A DNA stretch of 64,000 nt from an uncultured Bdellovibrionales bacterium (GTDB lineage: Bacteria > Bdellovibrionota > FAC87 > UBA2466). A model generated the notes under the pieces. That model had not been told where the DNA came from and did not search any database. It worked only from the letters and a program-made list of their open reading frames with translations. The DNA is taken from assembly GCA_937903155.1 (NCBI GenBank), contig CALCZU010000029.1, positions 9,368-73,367 on the forward strand, in the 5' to 3' direction. Positions 17,071-26,131 of the stretch are shown here, piece by piece. Position numbers and translations under genes: made by a program. Numbering within the stretch: the first letter of the stretch is position 1; each line of letters begins with the position of its first letter.

Positions 17071-17985
17071 ATGTCGAACTCTAACGAAGTGGCAGTGTTT
17101 TGCGCGGCAACAGATAATTATTCGATGCCGATGGCCGCAATGATACGTTCTGCGGCGGAAAATCTAAACTCTGAATTTCGTCTAAAAGTTTACGCGTGTA
17201 GTTGCGGTATAAGTTCCTCGAACCGCCTTCGAATCGAAAAATCGTTAATGAAAACCTGCGCGAGAATTGAATGGCTTGAAATGAAACAAGCAGACCTGGA
17301 CCAGTTGCCCGATCCAGGGAGATACTCCATCGCCAGTTTTCCGCGTCTTTTTTGTGAGGATTTGGTTCCTCCGTCGGTCCGTCGTCTGATTTACTTAGAT
17401 ATCGACCTGATCGTTTTAGGGGACCTTGCTGAGCTGTGGAAGATGGATTTAAAAGGGGACATGGCAGGTGCCGTTCAGGGGCTTCTAGGAAGAAAAGTCT
17501 CAGGCGAGCATGGCATAGAAGGCTATGAGAAATACTCCCTTTCTCCTGAACAACCTTATTTTAATACCGGGGTGATGTTGTTCGATCTCGAGCAATGGCG
17601 ACGGAACCAAATTGGAGCGAAGTTGCGATCGCTTTTACTGAAGGACGGTCAAATACTGCGTTATAAGGACCAAGATGTAATCAATATCGTTTTGGCAAAT
17701 TCCATTTGCCCACTGCCACCTGAGTGGAACCAGACTCCATTCATTTATCATTTCCAGCAGAGCGAAAGCCCACTGGGCGAAACGGAGCACCAACGCACCC
17801 TCAATAATCCCAAGATTATCCATTACGCTACAGCAATTAAACCCTGGCAGAAGGGATCTTACCACCCAAAAACTGGCCTGTTCGAACGTTGGATTTATAA
17901 GACAGACTGGGCCACTGAATACGCTTTCACCCCTTTCACTCCGAGAAGCATCCTCCGCAAAATCTTAAATCGATTCCGCAGATAA
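17071..17985 (+). CDS. Glycosyltransferase family 8 protein
   Basis: This is a GT-A fold sugar transferase of 304 residues. Motifs fit GT8: the N-terminal A-T-D-N-Y-S-M-P, the metal-binding D-I-D at 110-112 in Y-L-D-I-D-L-I-V, the F-N-T-G-V-M-L-F-D-L block at about 164-173, and I-I-H-Y-A-T-A-I-K-P-W near 250 whose histidine is a family ligand. GT8 enzymes transfer glucose or galactose from UDP-sugars onto LPS core or other surface glycans. It stands alone rather than in the main polysaccharide locus, and converges with the Tim44-like gene six bases away. The acceptor is not predictable. Confidence 0.93.
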   Translation: MSNSNEVAVFCAATDNYSMPMAAMIRSAAENLNSEFRLKVYACSCGISSSNRLRIEKSLMKTCARIEWLEMKQADLDQLPDPGRYSIASFPRLFCEDLVPPSVRRLIYLDIDLIVLGDLAELWKMDLKGDMAGAVQGLLGRKVSGEHGIEGYEKYSLSPEQPYFNTGVMLFDLEQWRRNQIGAKLRSLLLKDGQILRYKDQDVINIVLANSICPLPPEWNQTPFIYHFQQSESPLGETEHQRTLNNPKIIHYATAIKPWQKGSYHPKTGLFERWIYKTDWATEYAFTPFTPRSILRKILNRFRR

Positions 17986-17991
17986 CGCAGA

Positions 17992-18891
17992 TCAAACCTG
18001 CTCAATTCCGACGAGTTGCCACGAAGGATTGCGGTTGGATTTTGAAAAAATCCAATCTTCTTCAAATTTCACCGGCATCGTATCGCTGCCTTCAACCACT
18101 TTAAGAGTCTTCTCATCGACTGTGTAGTCTAGAAGATTTGCTGTAAAGCGAGCGGTCACAAAATCTGCATCGCCTTCATGCCACTGCTCGGTTATTTGAG
18201 TTCCTCGGACCGTGATGTTTTCAAGGCGATTAATTTTTTGCTCGCGCTTCAGCGCATCGAGATCGTTATTTAACACCATTGGCATGTCGCCGCCCAAAAG
18301 TGGCTTTACTGAACTGAGATCTCTCCGAGTCCAGGCACCTTGGATTTTAAAAAAGATATCGGACGCCTCATCCGGATCCATCATTGGAGTTTCAGAAACT
18401 ATTTTTGGTTGTGCAAAATTTCCCGAATAAACATTCGATTGCATTTCCGGCGCGACGTTTTGAGGACGCGTTTTTTGGTGGCGACTCTGCCACCATCGAA
18501 ATCCCATAAAAGCGAGTCCCGCCATTAATAGGATTTCTAAAAATCCAATTCCCCCACCACCGCCGCCCATTCCTGCCGCATGGCCGAGCGATCCGAAAAG
18601 CATGCTTCCCAAAAATCCACCTGCGATTCCTCCCGCAAGCCCCCTCATAAATCCGCCGCCCTGACTGGGCATCGGTCGGTTGTCAGGTCCCGGAGCACTT
18701 CGATAGGGTTGCTGCGAGGGAGGTGCAGAATAACGTCGACCTCCTCCTCCTCCAAAAGAAGAACGCCCGCTTGACCGTCCTCCTCCGGCTCTTCCTTCGG
18801 CGACGGGTGGCGTACTCATCTCTATCAAAAATAGAAATAGAAATAACGTAATCAACGTACGGACAATATTGGATTTTTTAGACTTCATCAT
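17992..18891 (-). CDS. Tim44-like domain membrane protein
   Basis: The protein has 299 residues. An N-terminal hydrophobic segment (about 12-25) acts as a signal or anchor. It is followed by a low-complexity G/S/R/P region to about 80, a second glycine-rich hydrophobic stretch with a membrane segment (I-G-F-L-E-I-L-L-M-A-G-L-A-F-M) at about 115-130, and then a C-terminal Tim44-like domain (about 170-299, with S-D-I-F-F-K-I-Q-G-A-W-T-R-R-D and the T-A-R-F-T-A-N-L-L-D-Y-T-V strand). This layout is common in bacterial Tim44-domain proteins of unknown role. Two adjacent ATG codons could serve as start. Confidence 0.85.
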   Translation of the reverse strand: MMKSKKSNIVRTLITLFLFLFLIEMSTPPVAEGRAGGGRSSGRSSFGGGGGRRYSAPPSQQPYRSAPGPDNRPMPSQGGGFMRGLAGGIAGGFLGSMLFGSLGHAAGMGGGGGGIGFLEILLMAGLAFMGFRWWQSRHQKTRPQNVAPEMQSNVYSGNFAQPKIVSETPMMDPDEASDIFFKIQGAWTRRDLSSVKPLLGGDMPMVLNNDLDALKREQKINRLENITVRGTQITEQWHEGDADFVTARFTANLLDYTVDEKTLKVVEGSDTMPVKFEEDWIFSKSNRNPSWQLVGIEQV

Positions 18892-18926
18892 AGGACGACT
18901 CTTTCTTTTCGCCCCACCTTACCACT

Positions 18927-21371
18927 TTATCGATAAAAAATCTCGTAGCGTGAGAGATCAAACCGAGCCGCTTCAACAGGGTCCCTACGCTGCGCCTGAT
19001 CGTAGAACCAGTCGGTTAACTTCCAAATTTCCTCATCGTCCCGCGAGACCGCCCAACGGGATCGAAGTTTAAGATAATCCGCTTCCGTTTTTACTTTCTC
19101 AACTTCTTCGATAAATTGCGGGACTTGTCGCAACGTCATCTTAAAATAAAGATTGGGAAAACTGCCCGTGAGATTGTTCATCACCATGAATTTATCTCGC
19201 TCCGGAACGAGGGTGATGTTTTCGGCGATGAAAAACTTCGTGTTCGTCCGAAAACGATTTACGAGGAGAGTAAGGGCGAGATCCTCATCTCTTCCATCAC
19301 CCATACGGAGGAAGGAAACCTCCGGGAAATGCTGTGCCATCGGACCCGATTTTTTCATCTCTCGAAATAGTTTTTCAACCGTTTCAAACTCTTTGACGGA
19401 TGCGATTTTATTTTCACCGCACTCAGGGCAATTCATCGGATCGGGACGACCGATGCCCAACGTTCGAAAATGCCGGGCTACTTTTCGCAATACAGAATCG
19501 GACGAAGCCTCTCCGTTTTTGACGTCTACCCCTCGGTAGGCATCCAGATCTAAGGTCTCTCGAGATTCAGACGGGACAGGTACGAGAGAATGTTTGTCAC
19601 GCATGAGTTTATGAATTGCCCCTCTTCCAAAAAGAGTATGAGCCGAATACCAATAATCGCGGATGGCGTATCGACTTTTTTCGGGCGCCAGTTTCAGGAA
19701 ATTATCCTCGGCCTCAATTCGCAGAGAGTCTTTGTAGGCGCGAGTATTTAAGCCGTCAATCGTCGAGCCGTAAACATCAAACCCAGTCACTAGATTGTAA
19801 AACGTGCGCTCCATAATGGGATAATCAAAAACTTCTGCGGTCTTTGGGAGATTGCCATGAAGGCCTGTCGTCACATCCGCACTATCGAAGTTTCGCACAA
19901 TCGTTTGGACGGCACCCGGATACGCTGATTCTCCGTGCTGGAGATCGTGATGAGAATTTCCGTTTCCATCCCAAAGATCAGAAACTCCTAATTGTTTTTT
20001 GTAACGGAAATAAAAAGGATCTTTTTCAGCAATATACTGGGTTTGAAAATGAAGAAATGTTTTTTCAAAAAGAGCCATCGCCGCTTCGACAGTACCGATC
20101 TGAGAGGCTGCCGGAAGACTTAGAAGTTCGGCCATTGTTTGATTGCCCACTTTGTGCGTGAAAAACTCAGGGACGTTGACCGCCGGATCCGAGGTCGGTT
20201 TTAAGTACATTCGCCAACCGAGATCCTGAATGACGTTGACCGCAAACTTTCCGCTGCAAACAGGCCCGCGAATATCGTTTCTCGTAAAAAACTCGGCATC
20301 ATCTAATAGAAACTGATAGCGCGCCCACGCGGGAATTGCTGCATAGGTGGTAAAGGGATTGGCTGCCTCTGGCCCATATTTGGGCAGAACCTTCGGCTCC
20401 CACTGTGACTGGTAAAAAAGTTCTCGAATTCTCTCACGCTTTCGAGCATTGAGCGCGTAAGGAATGTGGGTTTTATGCACTAGAGTCGATTCCACTTTTC
20501 GAAATCGATAATAAAATGTTTCTCCCAATCCAGAGTCATCGTAAGGATGGCGTGCTGTAGATTCTGAAATTACTTTACCGTCTTTTTGAGAGGAACGGAC
20601 GAGGCGATAAAATTCGCCTTCAGCTCCTTTTGCAAATTTCCGTTGAGAGTCTGCAAAATAGAGGTGTGCCAGAAAAAGATGTTCGTAAAGATAACGTGCG
20701 GTCAGTCTTTCTTTTAACGTTTTGCCGTTGAGAAGTGTTTCCCATTGTTTGATTTCTTCGGAGATCCAAGCTTCCGATGGGGAGGCTTCTGGTTTCGGCC
20801 CTTTTGCGCCTTCATCGAGCCATCTGCGAACATTGTTGATTTCTGTTTCATTTAATCCCGGAAAACCGTAGGGCATTCCATGACTCGGTTTACTGCGCGT
20901 ATAATAGCGTCTGAACTTCTTAAGCGCTCGGGCATTGGACTCAAGTTTTGGACACATTGAACTGTGTTCTAAAACGGCCTCTGGAAGTTCTTTGATGCGT
21001 TCTCTAGGATTTGCCGTTTTAACCTGAAGCATTTCCCAAAGCGTTGAGTTTTCTTTGGTCCCAATCACGCTCCAAAAACCTTTTTTGCGCCAATCGTTTT
21101 CATTTTCAGCATCGACAAAAAGTCTTACCGGCTCGATCGCGAAAGGCCTTTTTTTGTAGGGATTAATTTGAGCCGCCCCTCTGAGGACTCCCTCGTATGC
21201 TGTGAGATTTAACTGACAGGGCGATTGGTTGCAGGCGTGGCAGGCGACGCATTTACTGTCGAAGAGAGGTTGAATCTGTGTTTTGTAATCAATTGCAGGG
21301 AGAGCGGCTAAGTAGGCCCCATAAAAACTAAAAATCGTGCCCCAAAAAAAACTTGCCTGACTGACTCTCAT
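18927..21371 (-). CDS. cti: Fatty acid cis/trans isomerase
   Basis: This is a periplasmic c-type cytochrome enzyme of 814 residues that converts cis- to trans-unsaturated phospholipid acyl chains in response to solvent or temperature stress. A signal/anchor lies at about 1-25. The heme-binding C-V-A-C-H motif follows I-D-Y-K-T-Q-I-Q-P-L-F-D, and more cysteines (C-N-Q-S-P-C) follow closely, which matches Cti. The rest aligns by pattern with the family over its usual length (M-P-Y-G-F-P-G-L and H-D-L-Q-H-G-E-S-A-Y are visible). The start at 21371 is chosen for its GGAGG site; the frame stays open to 21476 without one. It stands alone. Confidence 0.88.
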   Translation of the reverse strand: MRVSQASFFWGTIFSFYGAYLAALPAIDYKTQIQPLFDSKCVACHACNQSPCQLNLTAYEGVLRGAAQINPYKKRPFAIEPVRLFVDAENENDWRKKGFWSVIGTKENSTLWEMLQVKTANPRERIKELPEAVLEHSSMCPKLESNARALKKFRRYYTRSKPSHGMPYGFPGLNETEINNVRRWLDEGAKGPKPEASPSEAWISEEIKQWETLLNGKTLKERLTARYLYEHLFLAHLYFADSQRKFAKGAEGEFYRLVRSSQKDGKVISESTARHPYDDSGLGETFYYRFRKVESTLVHKTHIPYALNARKRERIRELFYQSQWEPKVLPKYGPEAANPFTTYAAIPAWARYQFLLDDAEFFTRNDIRGPVCSGKFAVNVIQDLGWRMYLKPTSDPAVNVPEFFTHKVGNQTMAELLSLPAASQIGTVEAAMALFEKTFLHFQTQYIAEKDPFYFRYKKQLGVSDLWDGNGNSHHDLQHGESAYPGAVQTIVRNFDSADVTTGLHGNLPKTAEVFDYPIMERTFYNLVTGFDVYGSTIDGLNTRAYKDSLRIEAEDNFLKLAPEKSRYAIRDYWYSAHTLFGRGAIHKLMRDKHSLVPVPSESRETLDLDAYRGVDVKNGEASSDSVLRKVARHFRTLGIGRPDPMNCPECGENKIASVKEFETVEKLFREMKKSGPMAQHFPEVSFLRMGDGRDEDLALTLLVNRFRTNTKFFIAENITLVPERDKFMVMNNLTGSFPNLYFKMTLRQVPQFIEEVEKVKTEADYLKLRSRWAVSRDDEEIWKLTDWFYDQAQRRDPVEAARFDLSRYEIFYR

Positions 21372-21538
21372 CCTATGCCTCCGAATGTGATTTCGTAGGC
21401 ATAGATCAAACACTTTCAAAAGAAAAGTTTTCGATTGGATTGCTGAGGTTAGTAAGGCGAGCCTTCTCATTTGCACCCACTAGGTGCCAGTAATTCAATT
21501 TTGCGGTTTAGACAAAACTGATAGATACTTTGGAAGTC

Positions 21539-22300
21539 ATGTCTAAAAGCAAATATGTTCTAGAAATCGAAAATAAATTAGGCAACGGTCCGACGGCAAA
21601 TGCAGCTCTTTTAGCTCGATATATCGGAGCCCAAAATCTGCCGAAAAGAAAACCCGATGAGCAAAGCAAATGGGTTTACTGGGGCATTCCCGTTCCGCTC
21701 TCGCGTCAGGCATCCCAAGCGTCGTATAGCTTTTCCCCTCTTCCCGAAGAAGAACAGTGGAAAATCTGGATTTCTATCTGGAACGAGTCTTCAGTCTATG
21801 ACGTGAAAAGTGTCGCCCTGCAGTGGCTCTGTGAAAAAAAAAGAAAGGCATTGCGTTTAAAGCGCTCCCAAGACGTTATCAAACTCACCTCTCAAGTGGA
21901 TAACTGGGCTCACAGCGACGGAATCTCCCAAGTTTTAGCTGAAATCCTGGAAGCAAAGCCGCAACTTTTTGAGGTTTATAAGAAGTGGAACCGTTCTAAA
22001 AATCCCTGGCTGCGGAGACAATCGATCGTAAGCATCTATTTCTACGCCAGATTGAGATCGAAGTATTACCCTTCACCAGAGGCGTTCCGTTTAGTGAAAA
22101 ACTTACTAAACGATCCTCATGTGTATGTCCAAAAAGGGGTCGGCTGGACATTAAGAGAATTGGACCGCATTGATTCGAAAAAACAGCGGGTTTTTGTCGA
22201 AAAACATCTTAAACAAATCTCAGCCACAGCGTGGTACGCCACGAGCGAATTATACCCATTGTCCCTAAAAAAAGAACTTGTCTTAAGAAGACGGCGATGA
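21539..22300 (+). CDS. DNA alkylation repair protein, AlkD-like
   Basis: This all-helical HEAT-repeat protein has 253 residues. The AlkD/DNA alkylation repair pattern is visible in the second half: Y-K-K-W-N-R-S-K-N-P-W-L-R-R-Q-S-I-V, then V-Q-K-G-V-G-W-T-L-R-E-L-D. AlkD glycosylases remove 3- and 7-alkylated purines without base flipping. The N-terminal part is less conserved, so a structural paralogue without glycosylase activity remains possible. The ATG at 21539 follows GGAAG; a TTG three codons upstream is also in frame. The stop overlaps the start of the DUF454 gene by ATGA. Confidence 0.82.
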   Translation: MSKSKYVLEIENKLGNGPTANAALLARYIGAQNLPKRKPDEQSKWVYWGIPVPLSRQASQASYSFSPLPEEEQWKIWISIWNESSVYDVKSVALQWLCEKKRKALRLKRSQDVIKLTSQVDNWAHSDGISQVLAEILEAKPQLFEVYKKWNRSKNPWLRRQSIVSIYFYARLRSKYYPSPEAFRLVKNLLNDPHVYVQKGVGWTLRELDRIDSKKQRVFVEKHLKQISATAWYATSELYPLSLKKELVLRRRR

Positions 22301-22692
22301 GCATAAAACGTGTTTTTTTAATAACTGTCGGATTTATCTCTCTCGCCCTTGGCATTGTGGGAATTTTTCTTCCCGTGATGCCGACGACTCCCTTTGTTCT
22401 TTTAGCAGGTTTTTGTTTCTCAAAGTCTTCTAAGACTTTCCACGCGCGACTTTTGGCAAACCCCTATTTCGGAAAACTCATCCGAGATTGGGAACAACAT
22501 CAGATTCTCTCGAAACGTACAAAAATAATTTCGACGGGAATGATCGCGATCAGCGGCGCTTCCATCGGATATTTTTTTTCGGATAAATTGTGGCTGCAGC
22601 TTCTCTGTCTACCGTTCCTCATTTTTGCCGCGATTTTTATTCTAACAAGGCCATCAACTCCTTCCCCAAACAGAAATGAAAAACGTTTATGA
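22297..22692 (+). CDS. DUF454 (YbaN family) small membrane protein
   Basis: The protein has 131 residues with about four hydrophobic segments. The family signature is visible: L-G-I-V-G-I-F-L-P-V-M-P-T-T-P-F at about 19-34, F-C-F-S-K-S-S, and I-R-D-W-E-Q-H near 65, as in E. coli YbaN. The start is the ATG overlapping the stop of the AlkD-like gene, so the pair is coupled. An upstream frame opening at 22231 lies inside that gene and was not used. The molecular function of DUF454 is unknown. Confidence 0.9.
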   Translation: MSIKRVFLITVGFISLALGIVGIFLPVMPTTPFVLLAGFCFSKSSKTFHARLLANPYFGKLIRDWEQHQILSKRTKIISTGMIAISGASIGYFFSDKLWLQLLCLPFLIFAAIFILTRPSTPSPNRNEKRL

Positions 22693-22760
22693 AGCGCTTT
22701 AGGGCAAAGCTCCCCTTTCCCAGACTTCCATTTAATCTGGCTCCTTTGCACTTCCTAGGG

Positions 22761-22785
22761 AGAACCTGTATATTCGGGTTCTTTT
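22761..22785 (+). terminator. Hairpin with short T-run before carbohydrate gene
   Basis: The arms AGAACC and GGTTCT flank a ten-base loop, and TTT follows. It could end the AlkD/DUF454 transcript. It sits only 16 bp before the next start, inside that gene's probable leader, so an attenuator or an operator is also possible. The palindrome extends to AACCTG and CGGGTT with one mismatch. Confidence 0.4.
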
Positions 22786-22800
22786 GAAGGGAAATGGTTA

Positions 22801-24129
22801 ATGCACCGGAAAGTTCTGATCGCTGTCGATTCTTTTAAGCGTGAATATTTAGGTATCTATTTGCTTAAGAAAGAACTTTTGAAAAACGGTTTTAAAGTCC
22901 GCATTTGCAGCCGCTATGTTTTAAAATACGCATTTAACCACTTTCGTCCGGAAGTAGTCGTAGTACACAGTTCCTATAAAATCGCGGAGCTAGAAGAGAT
23001 TAGTCGCCAGGCAGTGTTAATCTTGTTGCAAGCGGAGTCCTGCACTGGCAACGAACTAGGCATTTTAAGTTATGCAGCAGAGATCAGTCCTCTCACACGC
23101 CCTGAGTTCATTGACTTCAGGTACTGCTGGGGAAAGTTCGACTATGATATTCTCAAGAAACATCCCGTTTTCCCAAATGCCGGATTAGCTGTAACCGGTC
23201 ACCCCATCACCGACCCGTGGTACAGAAAGCGTGCGCCAAGGAAATCGAAAGAGCTTACCATTGGAATTGCCACAAGTTTGAGGGCGATGACTCATATTTC
23301 GGGAGCGATAGGCAACCCGATCAAGTTTATTCATGATATTGAAGAAGGTGGCCAGACCAGCTTATTTTTTGAAGCGCCTTACCACGCAGAAGCGTGGGTC
23401 GCTTTCGAAGCGGCATGGCTTCGGATACTTTTGGACCTTGTGAAGAACCTCAAAGGGTATAAAGTAAAAATAAGACCTCACCCCATCGAAAAAATTGAAT
23501 ACTACCGTTTTCTTGAGAAAAAATTTGGAGTCGAGGTCTCGAATCACGAAGACCTTTCAGAATGGCTAGAGAGTGTGGATGTGATGATTAGTTATCTATC
23601 CACAGCTCAATTGGCAGCCTACGTGCGTGGAGTAAACGTGATTTCCATTAAAAATTTATTTCCGGTTTATATCCATAATACTTTGCCTGCCGCAATTACG
23701 TTTGAGCTCGACCAGTACTTCCATGCTCCTTCTTCGATTGAGGAGTTAAAAAATTCGCTGAAGGAAAATAAATGTGATCGGGAAAAGTTAGATCATTACG
23801 CCTCGCAGATGTTTAATTTTCCCTCAAAAGACAGACCCAGCGTCTTAATTGCAGAACATTTGGCAGGGTTTGTAGAGGAAAAACTCAAAACTAAAGCAAA
23901 ATTTAAACGGATTCCAGAGGGAAGAATCACAAATCTCATCCCAGATTTTATTCCAAAAGATACCTTGTTAATGCTCTATAGAGATTGGTTTTATCCGAAG
24001 GAACAAGTGTCACTGTCCTACTGTCGCCACCGATTCTTAAGAAATCGGAGGGTTCATCGCACTTTGCCAGATTTCGAGAATAAGGATTTAAAGCGAGATG
24101 AGCGAGCGATCCCGGTGGTTGCGCGTTAA
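22801..24129 (+). CDS. Predicted surface carbohydrate biosynthesis protein
   Basis: The protein has 442 residues with no signal peptide. The pattern fits glycosyltransferase-B-like proteins of the surface carbohydrate biosynthesis type: an N-terminal Rossmann half (K-V-L-I-A-V-D-S, then V-V-V-V-H-S-S-Y-K), and a C-terminal half with K-I-R-P-H-P-I-E (about 224-231) and V-D-V-M-I-S-Y-L-S-T-A-Q-L-A-A-Y near 260-275, which is the usual donor-binding loop. It probably uses an activated sugar or polyol phosphate, but neither is predictable. GAAGGGA lies ten bases upstream of the ATG. Its stop overlaps the convergent Fic gene by four bases. Confidence 0.62.
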   Translation: MHRKVLIAVDSFKREYLGIYLLKKELLKNGFKVRICSRYVLKYAFNHFRPEVVVVHSSYKIAELEEISRQAVLILLQAESCTGNELGILSYAAEISPLTRPEFIDFRYCWGKFDYDILKKHPVFPNAGLAVTGHPITDPWYRKRAPRKSKELTIGIATSLRAMTHISGAIGNPIKFIHDIEEGGQTSLFFEAPYHAEAWVAFEAAWLRILLDLVKNLKGYKVKIRPHPIEKIEYYRFLEKKFGVEVSNHEDLSEWLESVDVMISYLSTAQLAAYVRGVNVISIKNLFPVYIHNTLPAAITFELDQYFHAPSSIEELKNSLKENKCDREKLDHYASQMFNFPSKDRPSVLIAEHLAGFVEEKLKTKAKFKRIPEGRITNLIPDFIPKDTLLMLYRDWFYPKEQVSLSYCRHRFLRNRRVHRTLPDFENKDLKRDERAIPVVAR

Positions 24130-25232
24130 TCCCATTTGATTGAGTAGCTCACCGACCGACCTCGTCCCTCGTTCTTCACGAAAATTCCTTTGTCTTCTAA
24201 ATCTTTTAAATCTCGCTTGGCCGTTTCGGGACTGACTTTCGTTAGGCTGACATATTTTCGATTCGTCATTCCGCCTTCGAAGCCCTCTAATCCGGCTTCA
24301 ATGAGGCGATTGACGGCTTTGAGTTGTCTTTCATTCATGACCGTCTTGCTATGCTCTTTCCAGAACTTTGCGATAGCGACTGCAGTATTGATCGCCTCTT
24401 TGGAACTCTCGACTGCTCGAACAAAAAGACCTAAATACCAAGTAAGCCATTCGGTGATATCGCAGCTTCCCTTTTGAGACTTCTCTAATATGTCGTAGTA
24501 ATCTTTTCGCTCGCGATTAATTTGCGAAGACAAGCTATAAAGTCTTCTGCCCGTTTTCTCATCTTGAGCGAGCGCCATATCGGTAATCGCTCGCGCGAGT
24601 CTTCCGTTGCCATCTTCAAATGGATGAATCGTCACAAACCAAAAATGCGCGATGCCCGCTCGTAAAACTCCGTCGATATCCGAGGAATGATTCCACCAGT
24701 TTAAAAACTCTTTCATTTCGGTTTTGACTTGTTTAGAAGGAGGCGCTTCGAAGTGAACGGTCTTTTTACCTTCGGGCCCCGAAATGACTTGCATCGGTTC
24801 TTTATCTTTTCTCCAATTTCCCACCTCGATTTTGTGAAATCCAGAATAGCCTGTGGGAAACAAAGCCGCGTGCCATCCGAAAAGACGTTTGTCGTCTAGC
24901 GGTTTGTCATACTTTGAAGTGGCATCGATTAATATCGAGACCAAACCGTCGACCGCTCTTTCGCTTTCCGGAAGTCCTGCTGTGGGAAGCCCTAACCGTT
25001 TTGCCACAGAGGAACGAATACTGTCGCGATCAAGCTTCTCTCCTTCGATCGCAGAAGTCGTAAAGGCTTCTTCCACAATGAGTTTGGCTTGCTGTTCCAG
25101 TCCTATCAGATCCGCCTGAGCAATGACTCTTCCCTGTGCTTTTCTCGCCTGTCCGACAAGACTTAAAAGCGTCGAAGCGTCCCATTTGAGGTTCGGCCAG
25201 TTGTCTCTTTGCCACACATAAAGTCGACCCAT
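24126..25232 (-). CDS. Fic family protein with winged-helix domain
   Basis: This Fic protein of 368 residues is expected to transfer AMP (or another nucleotide part) to a target hydroxyl. The N-terminus matches the DUF4172 domain (Y-V-W-Q-R-D-N-W-P-N-L-K-W). The inhibitory helix motif T59-S-A-I-E63-G64 fits (S/T)xxxE(G/N), so the enzyme is self-inhibited (class II). The active-site motif H-P-F-E-D-G-N-G-R at 203-211 is complete. The C-terminus from about 305 is a winged helix (T-N-R-K-Y-V-S-L-T-K-V-S-P-E-T-A-K-R-D-L), which could bind DNA. Two palindromes just upstream may be the operator for autoregulation. Confidence 0.93.
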   Translation of the reverse strand: MGRLYVWQRDNWPNLKWDASTLLSLVGQARKAQGRVIAQADLIGLEQQAKLIVEEAFTTSAIEGEKLDRDSIRSSVAKRLGLPTAGLPESERAVDGLVSILIDATSKYDKPLDDKRLFGWHAALFPTGYSGFHKIEVGNWRKDKEPMQVISGPEGKKTVHFEAPPSKQVKTEMKEFLNWWNHSSDIDGVLRAGIAHFWFVTIHPFEDGNGRLARAITDMALAQDEKTGRRLYSLSSQINRERKDYYDILEKSQKGSCDITEWLTWYLGLFVRAVESSKEAINTAVAIAKFWKEHSKTVMNERQLKAVNRLIEAGLEGFEGGMTNRKYVSLTKVSPETAKRDLKDLEDKGIFVKNEGRGRSVSYSIKWD

Positions 25233-25258
25233 TTAAGCCCCTTATTCCGGTCAGTCAG

Positions 25259-25321
25259 TGACCCGATTAAGCTGATTAATCGGGTCATACCATGACCTGA
25301 TTATACCCTCTAATCGGGTCA
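25259..25321. promoter_or_regulatory. Tandem palindromic operator upstream of Fic gene
   Basis: The first palindrome has 12-bp arms, TGACCCGATTAA (25259-25270) and its exact complement (25276-25287), spaced by five bases. The second has 11-bp arms, TGACCTGATTA (25293-25303) and TAATCGGGTCA (25311-25321), with one mismatch and a seven-base spacer. So four copies of the half-site TGACCYGATTA lie within 63 bp, 27-89 bp upstream of the Fic start. This is what a repressor operator looks like; the winged-helix end of the Fic protein is the obvious candidate binder, by inference. Confidence 0.7.
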
Positions 25322-25392
25322 AACCGCAATAAAGTTTAGGAACGCGAGGAGCAAAACAAAGAAACCCCGCGTTACATGGACTTTCTAATGGC

Positions 25393-25968
25393 TTACTGAG
25401 GCGAGCAACATTCAAGCGAAACAGACTCTTGGTACGTCAGATTCTGATTCAGCGGGTGAGACAGCGTCACAGCCGCAACGAAATCACGAGGACGATTACA
25501 AAGTGCATTCGTGACCAAGCCGCCCTTAGAATAATTTGCAGTTTGGTAGCAAGAAGTCGGTTTAAAACCGTGCGGACGCAATCTTCTTAAAACAAGCGCG
25601 ACACTTTCTTGATAAGTGTAGTTTTGATGGACCGGGTGCTCAAAAGCAATCCCGGCAATCATTGTTCCCTGCGCGGCGGCTTTACGAGTAACCAAGTTAG
25701 ACTTCAATGCCATCGCATCGCTAAAATCGGTATTCGGAATCGTAGGAATTCGAGACGGACAACATCTTACTGAAAAACTTTCTTGCCACGTCAGGTTTTC
25801 GTTTACTGCGTGATAGAAGTTCACTCCGTTCACTTGGTAATTTGCAGGACAAACAGAAGCAATTGCACTGGCTCCCGCTTTCGAAGTCCAAGGATTATCA
25901 AAACAATTTTCAGCAAACACGCTTGTACTTGCCGCAAGAATTAAAATTTGTATTAATTTGATTTTCAT
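25393..25968 (-). CDS. Secreted protein with three internal repeats
   Basis: The protein has 191 residues. The start at 25968 has GGAGAG upstream; the frame runs open to 26001 without support. A signal peptide covers about 1-19 (ending V-F-A). Three copies of the motif H-x-V/L-x-x-N-x-T-Y/W-Q-E-S occur at about 53-64, 111-122 and 171-182, spaced 58-60 residues, so the mature protein is three degenerate repeats. Copies 1 and 3 are followed by C-C, and the protein has at least eight cysteines. I do not recognise the repeat. An exported binding or structural role is a guess. Confidence 0.75.
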   Translation of the reverse strand: MKIKLIQILILAASTSVFAENCFDNPWTSKAGASAIASVCPANYQVNGVNFYHAVNENLTWQESFSVRCCPSRIPTIPNTDFSDAMALKSNLVTRKAAAQGTMIAGIAFEHPVHQNYTYQESVALVLRRLRPHGFKPTSCYQTANYSKGGLVTNALCNRPRDFVAAVTLSHPLNQNLTYQESVSLECCSPQ

Positions 25969-26103
25969 ATTTTTCTCTCCTCTAGATCTCTGGCCTCTCA
26001 AGCCACACGCAAATGTTTACATACGCAAAAAAGTTAAGCAAAAAGCATTTCAAGAATGTGTTAACGAATCGATCTCGCTCTAGCGAAAACAACTGCAATT
26101 AGA

Positions 26104-26129
26104 TGTAGCAACGACCACTGATTGCTACA
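26104..26129. terminator. Hairpin downstream of minus-strand AgmX-like gene
   Basis: The arms TGTAGCAA and TTGCTACA enclose a ten-base loop, directly after the stop of the gene at 26132-26578. There is no strong U-tract on the minus strand, so termination is uncertain. Confidence 0.4.
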
Positions 26130-26131
26130 CC

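Noticed and set aside
18580..18774. Glycine/serine-rich repeat in the Tim44-like gene as a possible tandem DNA repeat
   Set aside because: It is codon-level low complexity for a glycine-rich linker and does not form regular DNA repeat units.
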